Assembly: GCA_963660435.1 (NCBI GenBank) | Contig: CAVKYI010000007.1 | Span: 1 to 64,000, forward strand | DNA: 64,000 nt | Source of the DNA: Hallerella sp963660435 | GTDB lineage: Bacteria > Fibrobacterota > Fibrobacteria > Fibrobacterales > Fibrobacteraceae | Direction: 5' to 3' | In this document: positions 16,184 to 23,155 of the stretch, one piece after another | Layout of the letters: every line of letters starts with the position of its first letter | Position numbering within the stretch: position 1 is the first letter of the stretch | Position numbers and translations under genes: made by a program | Notes under the pieces: generated by a model | Told to the model about the DNA's origin: nothing | The model's input: the letters and a program-made list of their open reading frames with translations, nothing else | The model's database searches: none

Positions 16184-16933
16184 ATGTCCGGACATTCCAA
16201 GTGGGCAACCACCAAGCGCAAGAAAGCGAAAACCGATGTCGCCCGCGCAAAGACATGGAACAAATTCATTAAGGAAATCTCTATCGCCGCGAAGCTCGGC
16301 GGTGGCAATCCGGACGCGAACCCGCGTCTCCGTGCGGCCATTCTCAAGGCGAAGAGCCAGAGCCTTCCGGCGAAGAACATCGAGTCCGCAATCGCCAAGG
16401 GAACCGGCGAAGGCAAGGACGTCATCATGGAAGAACCGGTTTACGAAGGACGCGGTCCGGGTGGAGTCGCGATTTTCGTAAAGTGCATGACGGACAACAA
16501 GACGCGCACCGTTTCCAACATCCGCAACATATTCAACAAGAACGGCGGAAGTCTCGGCGAAGCGGGATCCGTCTCTTGGGCGTTCACCCACAAGGGCGTT
16601 ATCGACGTGGATGCGTCCAAGTACACCGAAGACCAGGTGATGGACGTAGCGCTCGAAGCCGGAGCGGACGACATGGCGACAGAAGACGGAGTCCATGAAA
16701 TTTCCACTTCGCCGGAATCCTTCGACGCCGTGACCAAGGCGCTCGAAGCCGCGGGCATCGAAATGCTCAGCGCGGAAATTTCCTACGTTCCGAACGACCC
16801 GGTAAAGCTCGAACACGGCGACGCCCAGAAACTCCTGAAGCTTCTCGACAAGTTCGAAGACGACGACGATGTCCAGGACGTCTATCACAATGCGGAAATC
16901 AGCGACGAGGACATGGAAGCGGCCGAAGGCTAG
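16184..16933 (+). CDS. YebC/PmpR-family protein (translation factor or transcription regulator)
   Basis: 249 aa, the standard family length. It begins MSGHSKWATTKRKKAKTDVARAK and contains ARGP-equivalent YEGRGPGGVAIFVKCMTDN. Members have been described as DNA-binding regulators and, more recently, as factors that help ribosomes with difficult peptide motifs. It is monocistronic: its own box is upstream and a bidirectional terminator follows 22 bp after the stop. Confidence 0.93.
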   Translation: MSGHSKWATTKRKKAKTDVARAKTWNKFIKEISIAAKLGGGNPDANPRLRAAILKAKSQSLPAKNIESAIAKGTGEGKDVIMEEPVYEGRGPGGVAIFVKCMTDNKTRTVSNIRNIFNKNGGSLGEAGSVSWAFTHKGVIDVDASKYTEDQVMDVALEAGADDMATEDGVHEISTSPESFDAVTKALEAAGIEMLSAEISYVPNDPVKLEHGDAQKLLKLLDKFEDDDDVQDVYHNAEISDEDMEAAEG

Positions 16934-16955
16934 CATCATCCCAATGCTTGACAGA

Positions 16956-16983
16956 AAAAGCCTCGCCTTGTGGCGAGGCTTTT
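16956..16983. terminator. Bidirectional terminator between yebC and ppa
   Basis: AAAAGCCTCGCC (16956-16967), loop TTGT, GGCGAGGCTTTT (16972-16983): a perfect 12-bp stem with A and T tracts at both sides, serving the two convergent genes. Confidence 0.92.
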
Positions 16984-17001
16984 CGTTTGACGAAACAAAA
17001 T

Positions 17002-17601
17002 CTAGATCATCATCAGGTCGGAATTCGGGCTATACTCCGACTGGGCTTCCGGTTCCTGGTAGCGGACTTCCGGCGTCTGGACCTGTGTCGCAAAGAAATT
17101 CCTGTGCGCCTCGACAATCTTTTCGCGGGCAAAATCGGCGGAGAGCCATTCTCCAATCTCGACGGACTTGCCTTCCAGCTCCTTGTAATACTGGAAGAAG
17201 TTGCGCGTAATCTTGAGAAACATCGGATCGACATCCTGCAGGTCCCGGATCGGATGCGGAATGTAGAGCGGAACGCCCAGGACCTTGTAATCCTTCTTTC
17301 CGCCGTCCGTCATGTCGAGGACGCCCACGGCGCGACACGAAACGACGGTTCCCGTGGCAAGTGGCGCGGAACAATAGACCAGCATGTCCAGAGCGTCGCC
17401 GTCATCGGCCCGAGTGCTCGGAATAAGCCCGTAGCTGCACGGGTAGCTCATGGAAGACAGGAGGCAGCGGTCCAGGCGGAAAACATGGTAACGCTCGTCA
17501 TATTCGTACTTGACGTTCGTGTCCTTTGGAATTTCGACCACGCAATCCACTTCGTATGGATATTTCGGTCCTATCGGCAGTTCTAGATAATTGATTGGCA
17601 T
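17002..17601 (-). CDS. ppa: Inorganic pyrophosphatase (family I)
   Basis: 199 aa. It hydrolyses pyrophosphate with Mg. The metal-binding segment DDGDALDMLV (the DxDxxD acid triad), the SYPCSYGLIPST region and VEEI-like VVEIPKDTNVKYEYD are present. The C-terminal about 25 residues (EVRYQEPEAQSEYSPNSD) are an acidic extension. The -10 box ends 5 nt before the ATG, with no room for a ribosome site. Confidence 0.93.
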   Translation of the reverse strand: MPINYLELPIGPKYPYEVDCVVEIPKDTNVKYEYDERYHVFRLDRCLLSSMSYPCSYGLIPSTRADDGDALDMLVYCSAPLATGTVVSCRAVGVLDMTDGGKKDYKVLGVPLYIPHPIRDLQDVDPMFLKITRNFFQYYKELEGKSVEIGEWLSADFAREKIVEAHRNFFATQVQTPEVRYQEPEAQSEYSPNSDLMMI

Positions 17602-17606
17602 GAATC

Positions 17607-17614
17607 CAAATATA
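17607..17614 (-). promoter_or_regulatory. FCB -10 box TATATTTG directly before ppa
   Basis: On the minus strand TATATTTG is followed by GATTC and then the ppa ATG. Initiation would fall on the start codon, implying a leaderless mRNA. Confidence 0.55.
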
Positions 17615-17622
17615 AATTCAAC

Positions 17623-18897
17623 TTAACGGGAACGCCATCTCATGGATACGTTTTTGTCATACAGCCCGACAGAAATCTTCACGGCTCCCCCATCCGGACT
17701 GTAGCCCGCTTCGATTCGCAGACGGTCCAGCGCGGGAATCAGTACATGGATTCCCCCATAGACGCTTTCCCGGTAATCTTCCCATCCCGGCAGCCGAGTG
17801 TCCCACAGGAAAGAGCCTTCGACGCCCGCCACGAGCTGCAGGCCAAAGAAAAGGTTCGCCCCGAGAACCGAGAACGGGCGCCGTTCCAGAAGCACGAAGC
17901 GTTCTTCGATATTCCAGATAGCCTCATGCCGACCGTGGACGCTCGAATCGGGCGAAAATCCTCGCAGCGTGTTCGCGCCTCCCTGGTGCAGGCGGTCAAA
18001 GAACATCTGCCGTCCCGGTCGAAAGCGCAGTAGAGAAGACGCTCCCGTGATCAAACGACCCCGGGAAAGATAGAGCCTGTTGTCCCAAAGATATTCCACG
18101 AAATTCTCGACGCTCGAATCGAACGCCCCGTAACGCGTCACGCGGAATTCCTCGAAAGCGCCGCGCCGCGGATCCGTCCTGGAATCGCGGTTTTCGAGAA
18201 GCGCCCCCACTCCGAGATCCGGCACGGCCCCGAAGCTCTCGACATATCGGTAGGACGGCGAAAAGACGAGGTAGAAATTTCGAAAGAGCTTTGCGTCCAG
18301 TTCCAGATGGACATACCAGGACTTGTCGTCGAATCCGCGCAAGTCGTCCCACGAATCCGTCCGCAAGAATTCGAAGTTCCAGGAAACCGGCAGATCCAGA
18401 AGCCACGGCGAACTCGCGTAGATGGCGAATTCCTTCGAATCGAAAAGCGGATCGATCGACGTGCGGTATTGCGCTTCGACGCGGATGTCCTTTCCGAGGA
18501 CATTCAGATGGGCAAGCGCCACGCCAAGCATCCAGCCATCCTGGTCGGTCTTCTTTCCCGCGGGAGAGGGAATCCAGTGCAAGAGTTCCGTAAAGCGGTA
18601 CTCCAGGTCCAGGTCTCCATCGGCGGTCTCCGAACAGGCGAGCGAAACGTCCGAAAAGATGTCGAGGCTTTCCAGGCGAGACTTCTCGTCGAGGAACTCG
18701 CGCGCGGAAAACACGGAACCCGGTTCAAGGGAAAGTTCCCGTTCCACGACCCGCGGATCGGTATCGGCTAGGCCCGCAAAGCGTACACTCGCGATGCGCA
18801 TTCCGTCCGCGCAATTCGTCGAGACAGGCGCAGAGAAAGACGCTTCCGCGGCAAGGGCGAAAATCCAGAAAACGGTCAGGCGGCGAAAAGAGCGCAT
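17623..18897 (-). CDS. Omp85-superfamily (BamA/TamA-like) outer-membrane barrel protein with one POTRA-like domain
   Basis: 424 aa, much shorter than BamA (about 800). It has a signal peptide (about residues 1-23), then one POTRA-like region (about 33-110: MRIASVRFAGL.. VVERELSLEPGSVFSAREF.. SLDIFSDVSL), then a beta-barrel (about 120-424) with alternating aromatic strands. TLRGFSPDSS matches the conserved RGF/RGY motif of Omp85 loop 6. The terminal strand VKISVGLYDKNVSMRWRSR is atypical because it does not end in Phe. It probably inserts or exports proteins or lipids at the outer membrane, but the substrate is unknown. It lies between ppa and rpmE. Confidence 0.78.
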   Translation of the reverse strand: MRSFRRLTVFWIFALAAEASFSAPVSTNCADGMRIASVRFAGLADTDPRVVERELSLEPGSVFSAREFLDEKSRLESLDIFSDVSLACSETADGDLDLEYRFTELLHWIPSPAGKKTDQDGWMLGVALAHLNVLGKDIRVEAQYRTSIDPLFDSKEFAIYASSPWLLDLPVSWNFEFLRTDSWDDLRGFDDKSWYVHLELDAKLFRNFYLVFSPSYRYVESFGAVPDLGVGALLENRDSRTDPRRGAFEEFRVTRYGAFDSSVENFVEYLWDNRLYLSRGRLITGASSLLRFRPGRQMFFDRLHQGGANTLRGFSPDSSVHGRHEAIWNIEERFVLLERRPFSVLGANLFFGLQLVAGVEGSFLWDTRLPGWEDYRESVYGGIHVLIPALDRLRIEAGYSPDGGAVKISVGLYDKNVSMRWRSR

Positions 18898-18902
18898 CGA
18901 TT

Positions 18903-18910
18903 CAAGAATA
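18903..18910 (-). promoter_or_regulatory. Possible -10 box TATTCTTG before the Omp85-like gene
   Basis: It differs by one base from TAnnTTTG and lies 5 nt before the ATG at 18897. It directly follows the T-tract of the rpmE terminator, so it may be fortuitous. Confidence 0.3.
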
Positions 18911-18911
18911 C

Positions 18912-18939
18912 AAAAAAGGCTCCCTCTTCCAAGGAAGCC
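18912..18939 (-). terminator. Rho-independent terminator of rpmE
   Basis: On the minus strand GGCTTCC pairs with GGGAGCC (one T-G pair) around an 8-nt loop and is followed by TTTTTT. Confidence 0.75.
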
Positions 18940-18961
18940 GACAGGGATATTTCCGAAAGCG

Positions 18962-19273
18962 CTACTCTTCGGATTCTTCCTTCTTGACCGCGCGACGGGT
19001 CTTGCGCTTTGCCGCGGCGATGTTCAGCGTGCCGTTGCCGGCGAAGCGCTTGTTGAACTGGTCGATACGGCCAGCGGTATCCACGCGGTGCTGCTTGCCT
19101 GTCCAGAAAGGATGCGTGTCGCTCGTAATTTCGAGGGAAACTACGCTATGTTCGACACCATCGATCACTTTCTTTTCGGCAGAGGACTTCGTGGAGCGGG
19201 TGATGAATTCTTTACCCGTATTCGCATCAACGAACACGACCGGTTTGTAATCGGGATGAATACCATTTTTCAT
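18962..19273 (-). CDS. rpmE2: 50S ribosomal protein L31, type B
   Basis: 103 aa. It starts MKNGIHPDYKPVVFVD and contains SDTHPFWTGKQHRVDTAGRIDQFNKRF, the L31 signature. It lacks the CxxC zinc pairs of the zinc-binding form, so it is the type B (zinc-free) paralogue. A Lys/Arg/Glu tail follows. It has its own -10 box and terminator. Confidence 0.95.
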   Translation of the reverse strand: MKNGIHPDYKPVVFVDANTGKEFITRSTKSSAEKKVIDGVEHSVVSLEITSDTHPFWTGKQHRVDTAGRIDQFNKRFAGNGTLNIAAAKRKTRRAVKKEESEE

Positions 19274-19317
19274 TTTTTGAATCCTGCTGATTAAGCGTTG
19301 GTTGTGCCAAATTTAGA

Positions 19318-19325
19318 TGTTTTTT
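19318..19325 (-). promoter_or_regulatory. FCB -10 box TAAATTTG for rpmE
   Basis: The minus strand reads TAAATTTG, an exact TAnnTTTG match, 44 nt before the rpmE ATG. Confidence 0.5.
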
Positions 19326-19361
19326 TCCATTTTGGCAATTCGCAAATAGTATTTTTTAGGC

Positions 19362-19949
19362 ATGAAATCCGAGAGAACCCTTTTATTCTTCACCGTGGCC
19401 GCCGCGAGCCTTTGCGTCGCCTGTTCCGAGAATCTGGACAAGCCCCTGCTGGAAGTTAACAGGAAATACACGCTGGAATCATGGCCCGACTCGGATTACA
19501 TCGCCGAACTGGATTCCATCTTGAAAGCGGAACCGCTCAAGCCGGATGCGGACAGGGAAAAGACAGCCCTGACCATCTATTCGGGATCAATGCCTACGAT
19601 AAGTCTTCCGGGAGAAAAAAAGGCGCCGCTTTCGAAACCCGCCGAAAAGCAGACCGCGGGGACCGGTCAGAAGGCGGCATCTCCATCGCAGAATGCAGAA
19701 CGCTTTGCCGACCGATTCATGAACGCCCTTTCGGAATTGCAGTCCGATCCATCCAACGCGGCAAAGTATCGGACAGTTCCCGCAAAGGCAGGGGAAGACC
19801 TCTTCGCCCTGCTCTCGCGCGCCTACGGGAGTGACGCGACACGGCTCCCCAGGTTCTACACGCTGTCCGCGCTGCAGTCCGTAAACCCGAACGTCAGGCT
19901 AGAACATCTCGAAGAGGGAAACGTCGTCCGCGTTCCGACTCTCCGCTAG
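19362..19949 (+). CDS. Lipoprotein with a C-terminal LysM-like domain
   Basis: 195 aa. The signal peptide ends in the lipobox CVAC (Cys about residue 21), followed by SE. The centre (about 70-115) is a low-complexity Pro/Lys/Ala/Ser linker. The C-terminal 60 residues (YRTVPAKAGEDLFALLSRAYGSDATRLPRFYTLSALQSVNPNVRLEHLEEG) follow the LysM pattern of a repetitive helix-turn then NPN, suggesting peptidoglycan binding. The role is unassigned. It is convergent with hisB; the stops are 2 bp apart. Confidence 0.7.
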   Translation: MKSERTLLFFTVAAASLCVACSENLDKPLLEVNRKYTLESWPDSDYIAELDSILKAEPLKPDADREKTALTIYSGSMPTISLPGEKKAPLSKPAEKQTAGTGQKAASPSQNAERFADRFMNALSELQSDPSNAAKYRTVPAKAGEDLFALLSRAYGSDATRLPRFYTLSALQSVNPNVRLEHLEEGNVVRVPTLR

Positions 19950-19951
19950 AA

Positions 19952-20542
19952 TCAAAGAACGCCTTTCGAGCTGGGAACGCCCTTTGCGCTCCGCGACGGG
20001 GAAACAGCCATGGCGACAGCTCGCGCAAACGCCTTGAAGATCGCTTCGAGACAGTGGTGGTTGTCCGCGCCGTAGAAAAGTTCCACGTGCAGGTTCATTC
20101 GGGCGTTTTCGCCGAGAGTCCGAAAGAAATGCTCGAAAAGGCTTGCCGGCATGTTTTCCGCTCCGACCGTCGCGTCCGGCAAGCGGACCCGCCAGACGAT
20201 TCCTATCCTGTTCGAAAAATCCAAGCAGACACGCGCCAAGGCTTCGTCCATCGGAACGAAATAAAAGCCGTAGCGTTCGATGCCCTTCTTGTCGCCAAGG
20301 CATTCGGCAAGAGCGCTTCCCAGGCAAATCGCGATATCCTCGACAGAGTGGTGCATGTCGACACGCGTATCGCCGAGGCACTTGACCCCGAGCGAAAAGC
20401 CGCCGTGGACCTGGAAAAGATCCAGCATGTGATCGAGAAAGCCCGAACCGGTAGAAATCTTTCCGCGGGAGGCTTCATCCAGATTCAGCGAAAGCTCGAT
20501 CTGCGTTTCGCTCGTATTGCGGACAATCTTCGCTTCGCGCAT
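19952..20542 (-). CDS. hisB: Imidazoleglycerol-phosphate dehydratase
   Basis: 196 aa, a monofunctional HisB. Step 6 of histidine synthesis. The two repeated metal-binding blocks are visible: HHSVEDIAICLG and DNHHCLEAIFKAFARA. GSGFLDHMLDLFQVHGGF is the third family block. It is the last gene of the nucleotidyltransferase, maf, rodZ, hisB unit; it starts 3 bp after the rodZ-like stop, with GAGGAGAT as ribosome site. No other his genes are nearby. Confidence 0.94.
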   Translation of the reverse strand: MREAKIVRNTSETQIELSLNLDEASRGKISTGSGFLDHMLDLFQVHGGFSLGVKCLGDTRVDMHHSVEDIAICLGSALAECLGDKKGIERYGFYFVPMDEALARVCLDFSNRIGIVWRVRLPDATVGAENMPASLFEHFFRTLGENARMNLHVELFYGADNHHCLEAIFKAFARAVAMAVSPSRSAKGVPSSKGVL

Positions 20543-20545
20543 CGG

Positions 20546-21514
20546 TCATCTCCTCGTGAACTTGCCGTTCGGGGCGATGCAGAAACGGCTCGCATGTCCC
20601 TTGCGCACCGGAACGGTCGAACGCTTGCCGTTTACGAGCATCTGGCCCACAGCGTCGGGATTGCCGATGACAAGACAAAGGGTGTCCCCATCGGAATAGG
20701 AAATCCGGGAACGCGACGATACGATGTTTCCCTCGCGCAAGACCTTGTTGTCGTTCAGGCTGTGATAGATTCCGACCCAGGAAGTCGCGGCGGAATCGTT
20801 TCCGGTAAGAGAAATCGACAAGCTGCCGGCGATTTCGGAAGTGGTATCCTCGGCGGCCTTTTCACGGGAATCCGACGATACGATGAAAGTCGTCGCCGAG
20901 TTTCCCTTGGCCGAAACCTTTTTCGCGGTATCGGGCAAGGCGGGCGCGAGAGTGTCCGAAACGACAGAGAGCGATTCGGGCGGAATGTTTTCCGCTCCAT
21001 CCGGAACGTCCGCTACGAACGAGGACGTGTCCTCTTCCACGCCAGGAAGCGAACCGCTTTCCGGAGGCGGCAGCGCACCGTTCAAGGACGGCTTCAGAAA
21101 ATAGACGGCAGCAAAGAATACGACGATCAAAAGAGCGACAGCGAGAAGCAGCGTTTTCGAACCGCCCTTTCCCTGTTTCAGCTTTTTTCCGGCAAAGGAA
21201 TCGTCGCTTGCCGAAAGCGTTTCCGCGGCGAGAAATTCCCGCGAATAGGACGAACCCGCTTCCTTCGAATAGGCGGCGAGAATTTCCGGCATCGCCAGTC
21301 CAAGCGTTTCGGAAATGGAATTCAGATAGCCGCGCACATAGGCTTCGACGGGAAACTTTTCCCATTCGCCGGCTTCTATCTGCTGCAAGTTCTTCAAGGA
21401 TATCCGCGTCCTTTGGGAAAGATCCTCGAGCGAAAGTCCCTTGGATTCCCGAATTTTCTTCAGGTAGGCGCCAAGCGGTTCGTCCGATGTCTTGGGTTCG
21501 ACAGAATTGGTCAT
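20546..21514 (-). CDS. RodZ-like cytoskeletal/helix-turn-helix membrane protein
   Basis: 322 aa. Residues about 8-75 are the RodZ-type helix-turn-helix (LGAYLKKIRESKGLSLEDLSQRTRISLKNLQQIEAGE). One membrane segment lies near 124-143 (LLLAVALLIVVFFAAVYFL), then an acidic/Ser/Pro periplasmic linker, then a DUF4115-like beta domain (about 235-320). RodZ links MreB to the elongasome. ATG 21514 is preferred over 21520 because AGGAG sits 7 nt before it; that site is inside the end of maf. Confidence 0.85.
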   Translation of the reverse strand: MTNSVEPKTSDEPLGAYLKKIRESKGLSLEDLSQRTRISLKNLQQIEAGEWEKFPVEAYVRGYLNSISETLGLAMPEILAAYSKEAGSSYSREFLAAETLSASDDSFAGKKLKQGKGGSKTLLLAVALLIVVFFAAVYFLKPSLNGALPPPESGSLPGVEEDTSSFVADVPDGAENIPPESLSVVSDTLAPALPDTAKKVSAKGNSATTFIVSSDSREKAAEDTTSEIAGSLSISLTGNDSAATSWVGIYHSLNDNKVLREGNIVSSRSRISYSDGDTLCLVIGNPDAVGQMLVNGKRSTVPVRKGHASRFCIAPNGKFTRR

Positions 21515-21516
21515 GA

Positions 21517-22077
21517 TCATTCTCCTAAATTTTCGATAAGCGTCAAGGTCTTCGAGACGGGAAGACCGACAACATTGTAAAAGCACCCGTCGATGGATTC
21601 GACAAGTCGCGCGCCAAGTCCCTGGATGGCATAGGCTCCGGCCTTGTCCATCGGTTCGCCGGAATCCACATAGCGTACCAGTTCGCTTTCCGGAACATCC
21701 CGAAACTTTACCGCGGTCGTTTCCGTATCCGACGCGAGAATTCTTCCGCCACGGGCAAGAGCCACCCCGGAAACGACCCGATGCGAACGACCGTTCAGCC
21801 TTTTGAGCATCGAAAGCGCGCCAGCGCGGTCCTTCGGCTTTCCAAGCGGGATTCCATCGAGAAATACCAGCGTATCGAATCCCAGCACGGGCGCGTCCGG
21901 GAACTTTCTGGAAACGTCCAGAGCCTTTCCTTCGGCAAATCGGAGCGGGCGTTCCTCGGGAGAGAGAGTCGTATCGTTTTCTTCGTACGACGACGGCTCG
22001 ATCCGAAAAGGAACGCGGAGCTGCTCAAGGATTGCGGAACGGCGCGGAGACGCGCTCGCGAGGACAAAGGTTTTCAC
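21517..22077 (-). CDS. maf: Maf-family nucleotide pyrophosphatase
   Basis: 186 aa. It begins VKTFVLASASPRRSAILEQL, the typical Maf start, with VLGFDTLVFLDG and YVDSGEPMDKAGAYAIQG as further blocks. It probably hydrolyses non-canonical or house-cleaning NTPs (dTTP/UTP or m7GTP class). The start is GTG at 22077, inside a GTGA overlap with the upstream nucleotidyltransferase stop, so it is translationally coupled. Confidence 0.92.
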   Translation of the reverse strand: MKTFVLASASPRRSAILEQLRVPFRIEPSSYEENDTTLSPEERPLRFAEGKALDVSRKFPDAPVLGFDTLVFLDGIPLGKPKDRAGALSMLKRLNGRSHRVVSGVALARGGRILASDTETTAVKFRDVPESELVRYVDSGEPMDKAGAYAIQGLGARLVESIDGCFYNVVGLPVSKTLTLIENLGE

Positions 22078-23066
22078 TCGACCCCCGAAACGACCTTGGA
22101 ATGGTCGCCCAAAAGCAGCGTTCCCTTGAAGCTCTTGACCTCGGAATCCCCGCCGAAAATGGAATGGGAAATTTCCGAATCGCAAAGGATCGTCCTTTCC
22201 GAAATGACGGAATCCGATACTTTCGAATTTTCGATAACGACTTCCGGTCCGACCGACACGTTCGGTCCGACAACGGAGTTTCGAATGCGCGCGGAGCTGT
22301 CGATATGGCACGGCGGAATTATCCGGCAACCCGGAATGGCGACATTTTCCCGGTTCATTGCCGAGAGAAGCTTCGCGTTTGTCCGGAGAAAGGATTCCGC
22401 GGTGCCGCAATCAAGCCAGGATCGAATCGGCGCGGTCCGAAAACGAGAACCCGCTTCGAGCATCATCTGCAAGGCATCCGTCAGCTGGAACTCGCCGCGG
22501 TTACGGATGTCATCGCGAATCAATCGTTCCAGCGATTTTCGAAGAGCGGCAACATCCGCGATGTAATAGATTCCGACCAAGGCTTCGTTCGACACAAAGG
22601 TTTCCGGCTTTTCCACCAGTTCCGTCACGTATCCCGAAGAATCGGTCACGGCGACCCCGAACCTTCTCGGATCCGCGACTTCGCGGGTCATCAGGACATT
22701 TTCCCTTTCCGATTTCAAGAAAGAGAGGTCCGCGTCAAAAAGGGTATCGCCGAGAATAATCAGGACGGGTTCGTCGTCGGCTAGAAACGGCAGGCAAAGC
22801 GAAATGGCCTCGCCTAGCCCCTGGGGATTTTTTTGCCGGACGGTATGCGCGTTTCGAAAACCGCGATGCCGGATAAAGTCCTCGACTAGTTCCCCCTTGT
22901 AACCGGTGACAAAGATCTGTTCGGAAACGGGCAGCGATGAATACGATTCGATAATATGTTCGATAAGCGCCTTTCCCGCAACGGGAAGAAGACACTTCGG
23001 CAAGGAAAGCGTGAAAGGTCTCAAGCGGGAACCGGTCCCGGCAACGGGAAGAATTACTTTCATCAT
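22074..23066 (-). CDS. NDP-sugar pyrophosphorylase (nucleotidyltransferase plus left-handed beta-helix)
   Basis: 330 aa. The N-terminal nucleotidyltransferase domain has MKVILPVAGTGSRLRPFT..PKCLLPVAGK, the G-x-G-x-R signature and the catalytic Lys. GDTLFDAD binds metal and sugar-nucleotide. The last about 85 residues are hexapeptide-like repeats (IDSSARIRNSVVGPNVSVGPEVVIENSKV..). It resembles glucose-1-phosphate thymidylyl/uridylyl and mannose-1-phosphate guanylyl enzymes; the base and sugar cannot be read. It is the first gene of the unit with maf, rodZ and hisB. The -10 box ends 5 nt before the ATG. Confidence 0.85.
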   Translation of the reverse strand: MMKVILPVAGTGSRLRPFTLSLPKCLLPVAGKALIEHIIESYSSLPVSEQIFVTGYKGELVEDFIRHRGFRNAHTVRQKNPQGLGEAISLCLPFLADDEPVLIILGDTLFDADLSFLKSERENVLMTREVADPRRFGVAVTDSSGYVTELVEKPETFVSNEALVGIYYIADVAALRKSLERLIRDDIRNRGEFQLTDALQMMLEAGSRFRTAPIRSWLDCGTAESFLRTNAKLLSAMNRENVAIPGCRIIPPCHIDSSARIRNSVVGPNVSVGPEVVIENSKVSDSVISERTILCDSEISHSIFGGDSEVKSFKGTLLLGDHSKVVSGVE

Positions 23067-23071
23067 AACGA

Positions 23072-23079
23072 CAAATTTA
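23072..23079 (-). promoter_or_regulatory. FCB -10 box TAAATTTG directly before the nucleotidyltransferase
   Basis: On the minus strand TAAATTTG is followed by TCGTT and then ATGATG. This predicts a leaderless message for the four-gene unit. Confidence 0.55.
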
Positions 23080-23112
23080 GTATTCCATTACTTTATTGTT
23101 TTGAATGGAAGA

Positions 23113-23138
23113 GAAAAAAAACGGCTCGCTAGGCCGTT
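23113..23138 (-). terminator. Terminator of the RND-TolC gene
   Basis: On the minus strand AACGGC, loop of 7, GCCGTT, then a run of T. It lies 17 bp after the stop of the efflux gene and before the next minus-strand promoter. Confidence 0.85.
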
Positions 23139-23155
23139 CAAGCGAGACGACGCGA

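Noticed and set aside
20054..21580. A 508-codon plus-strand frame
   Set aside because: Antisense to hisB and the rodZ-like gene, both well supported.
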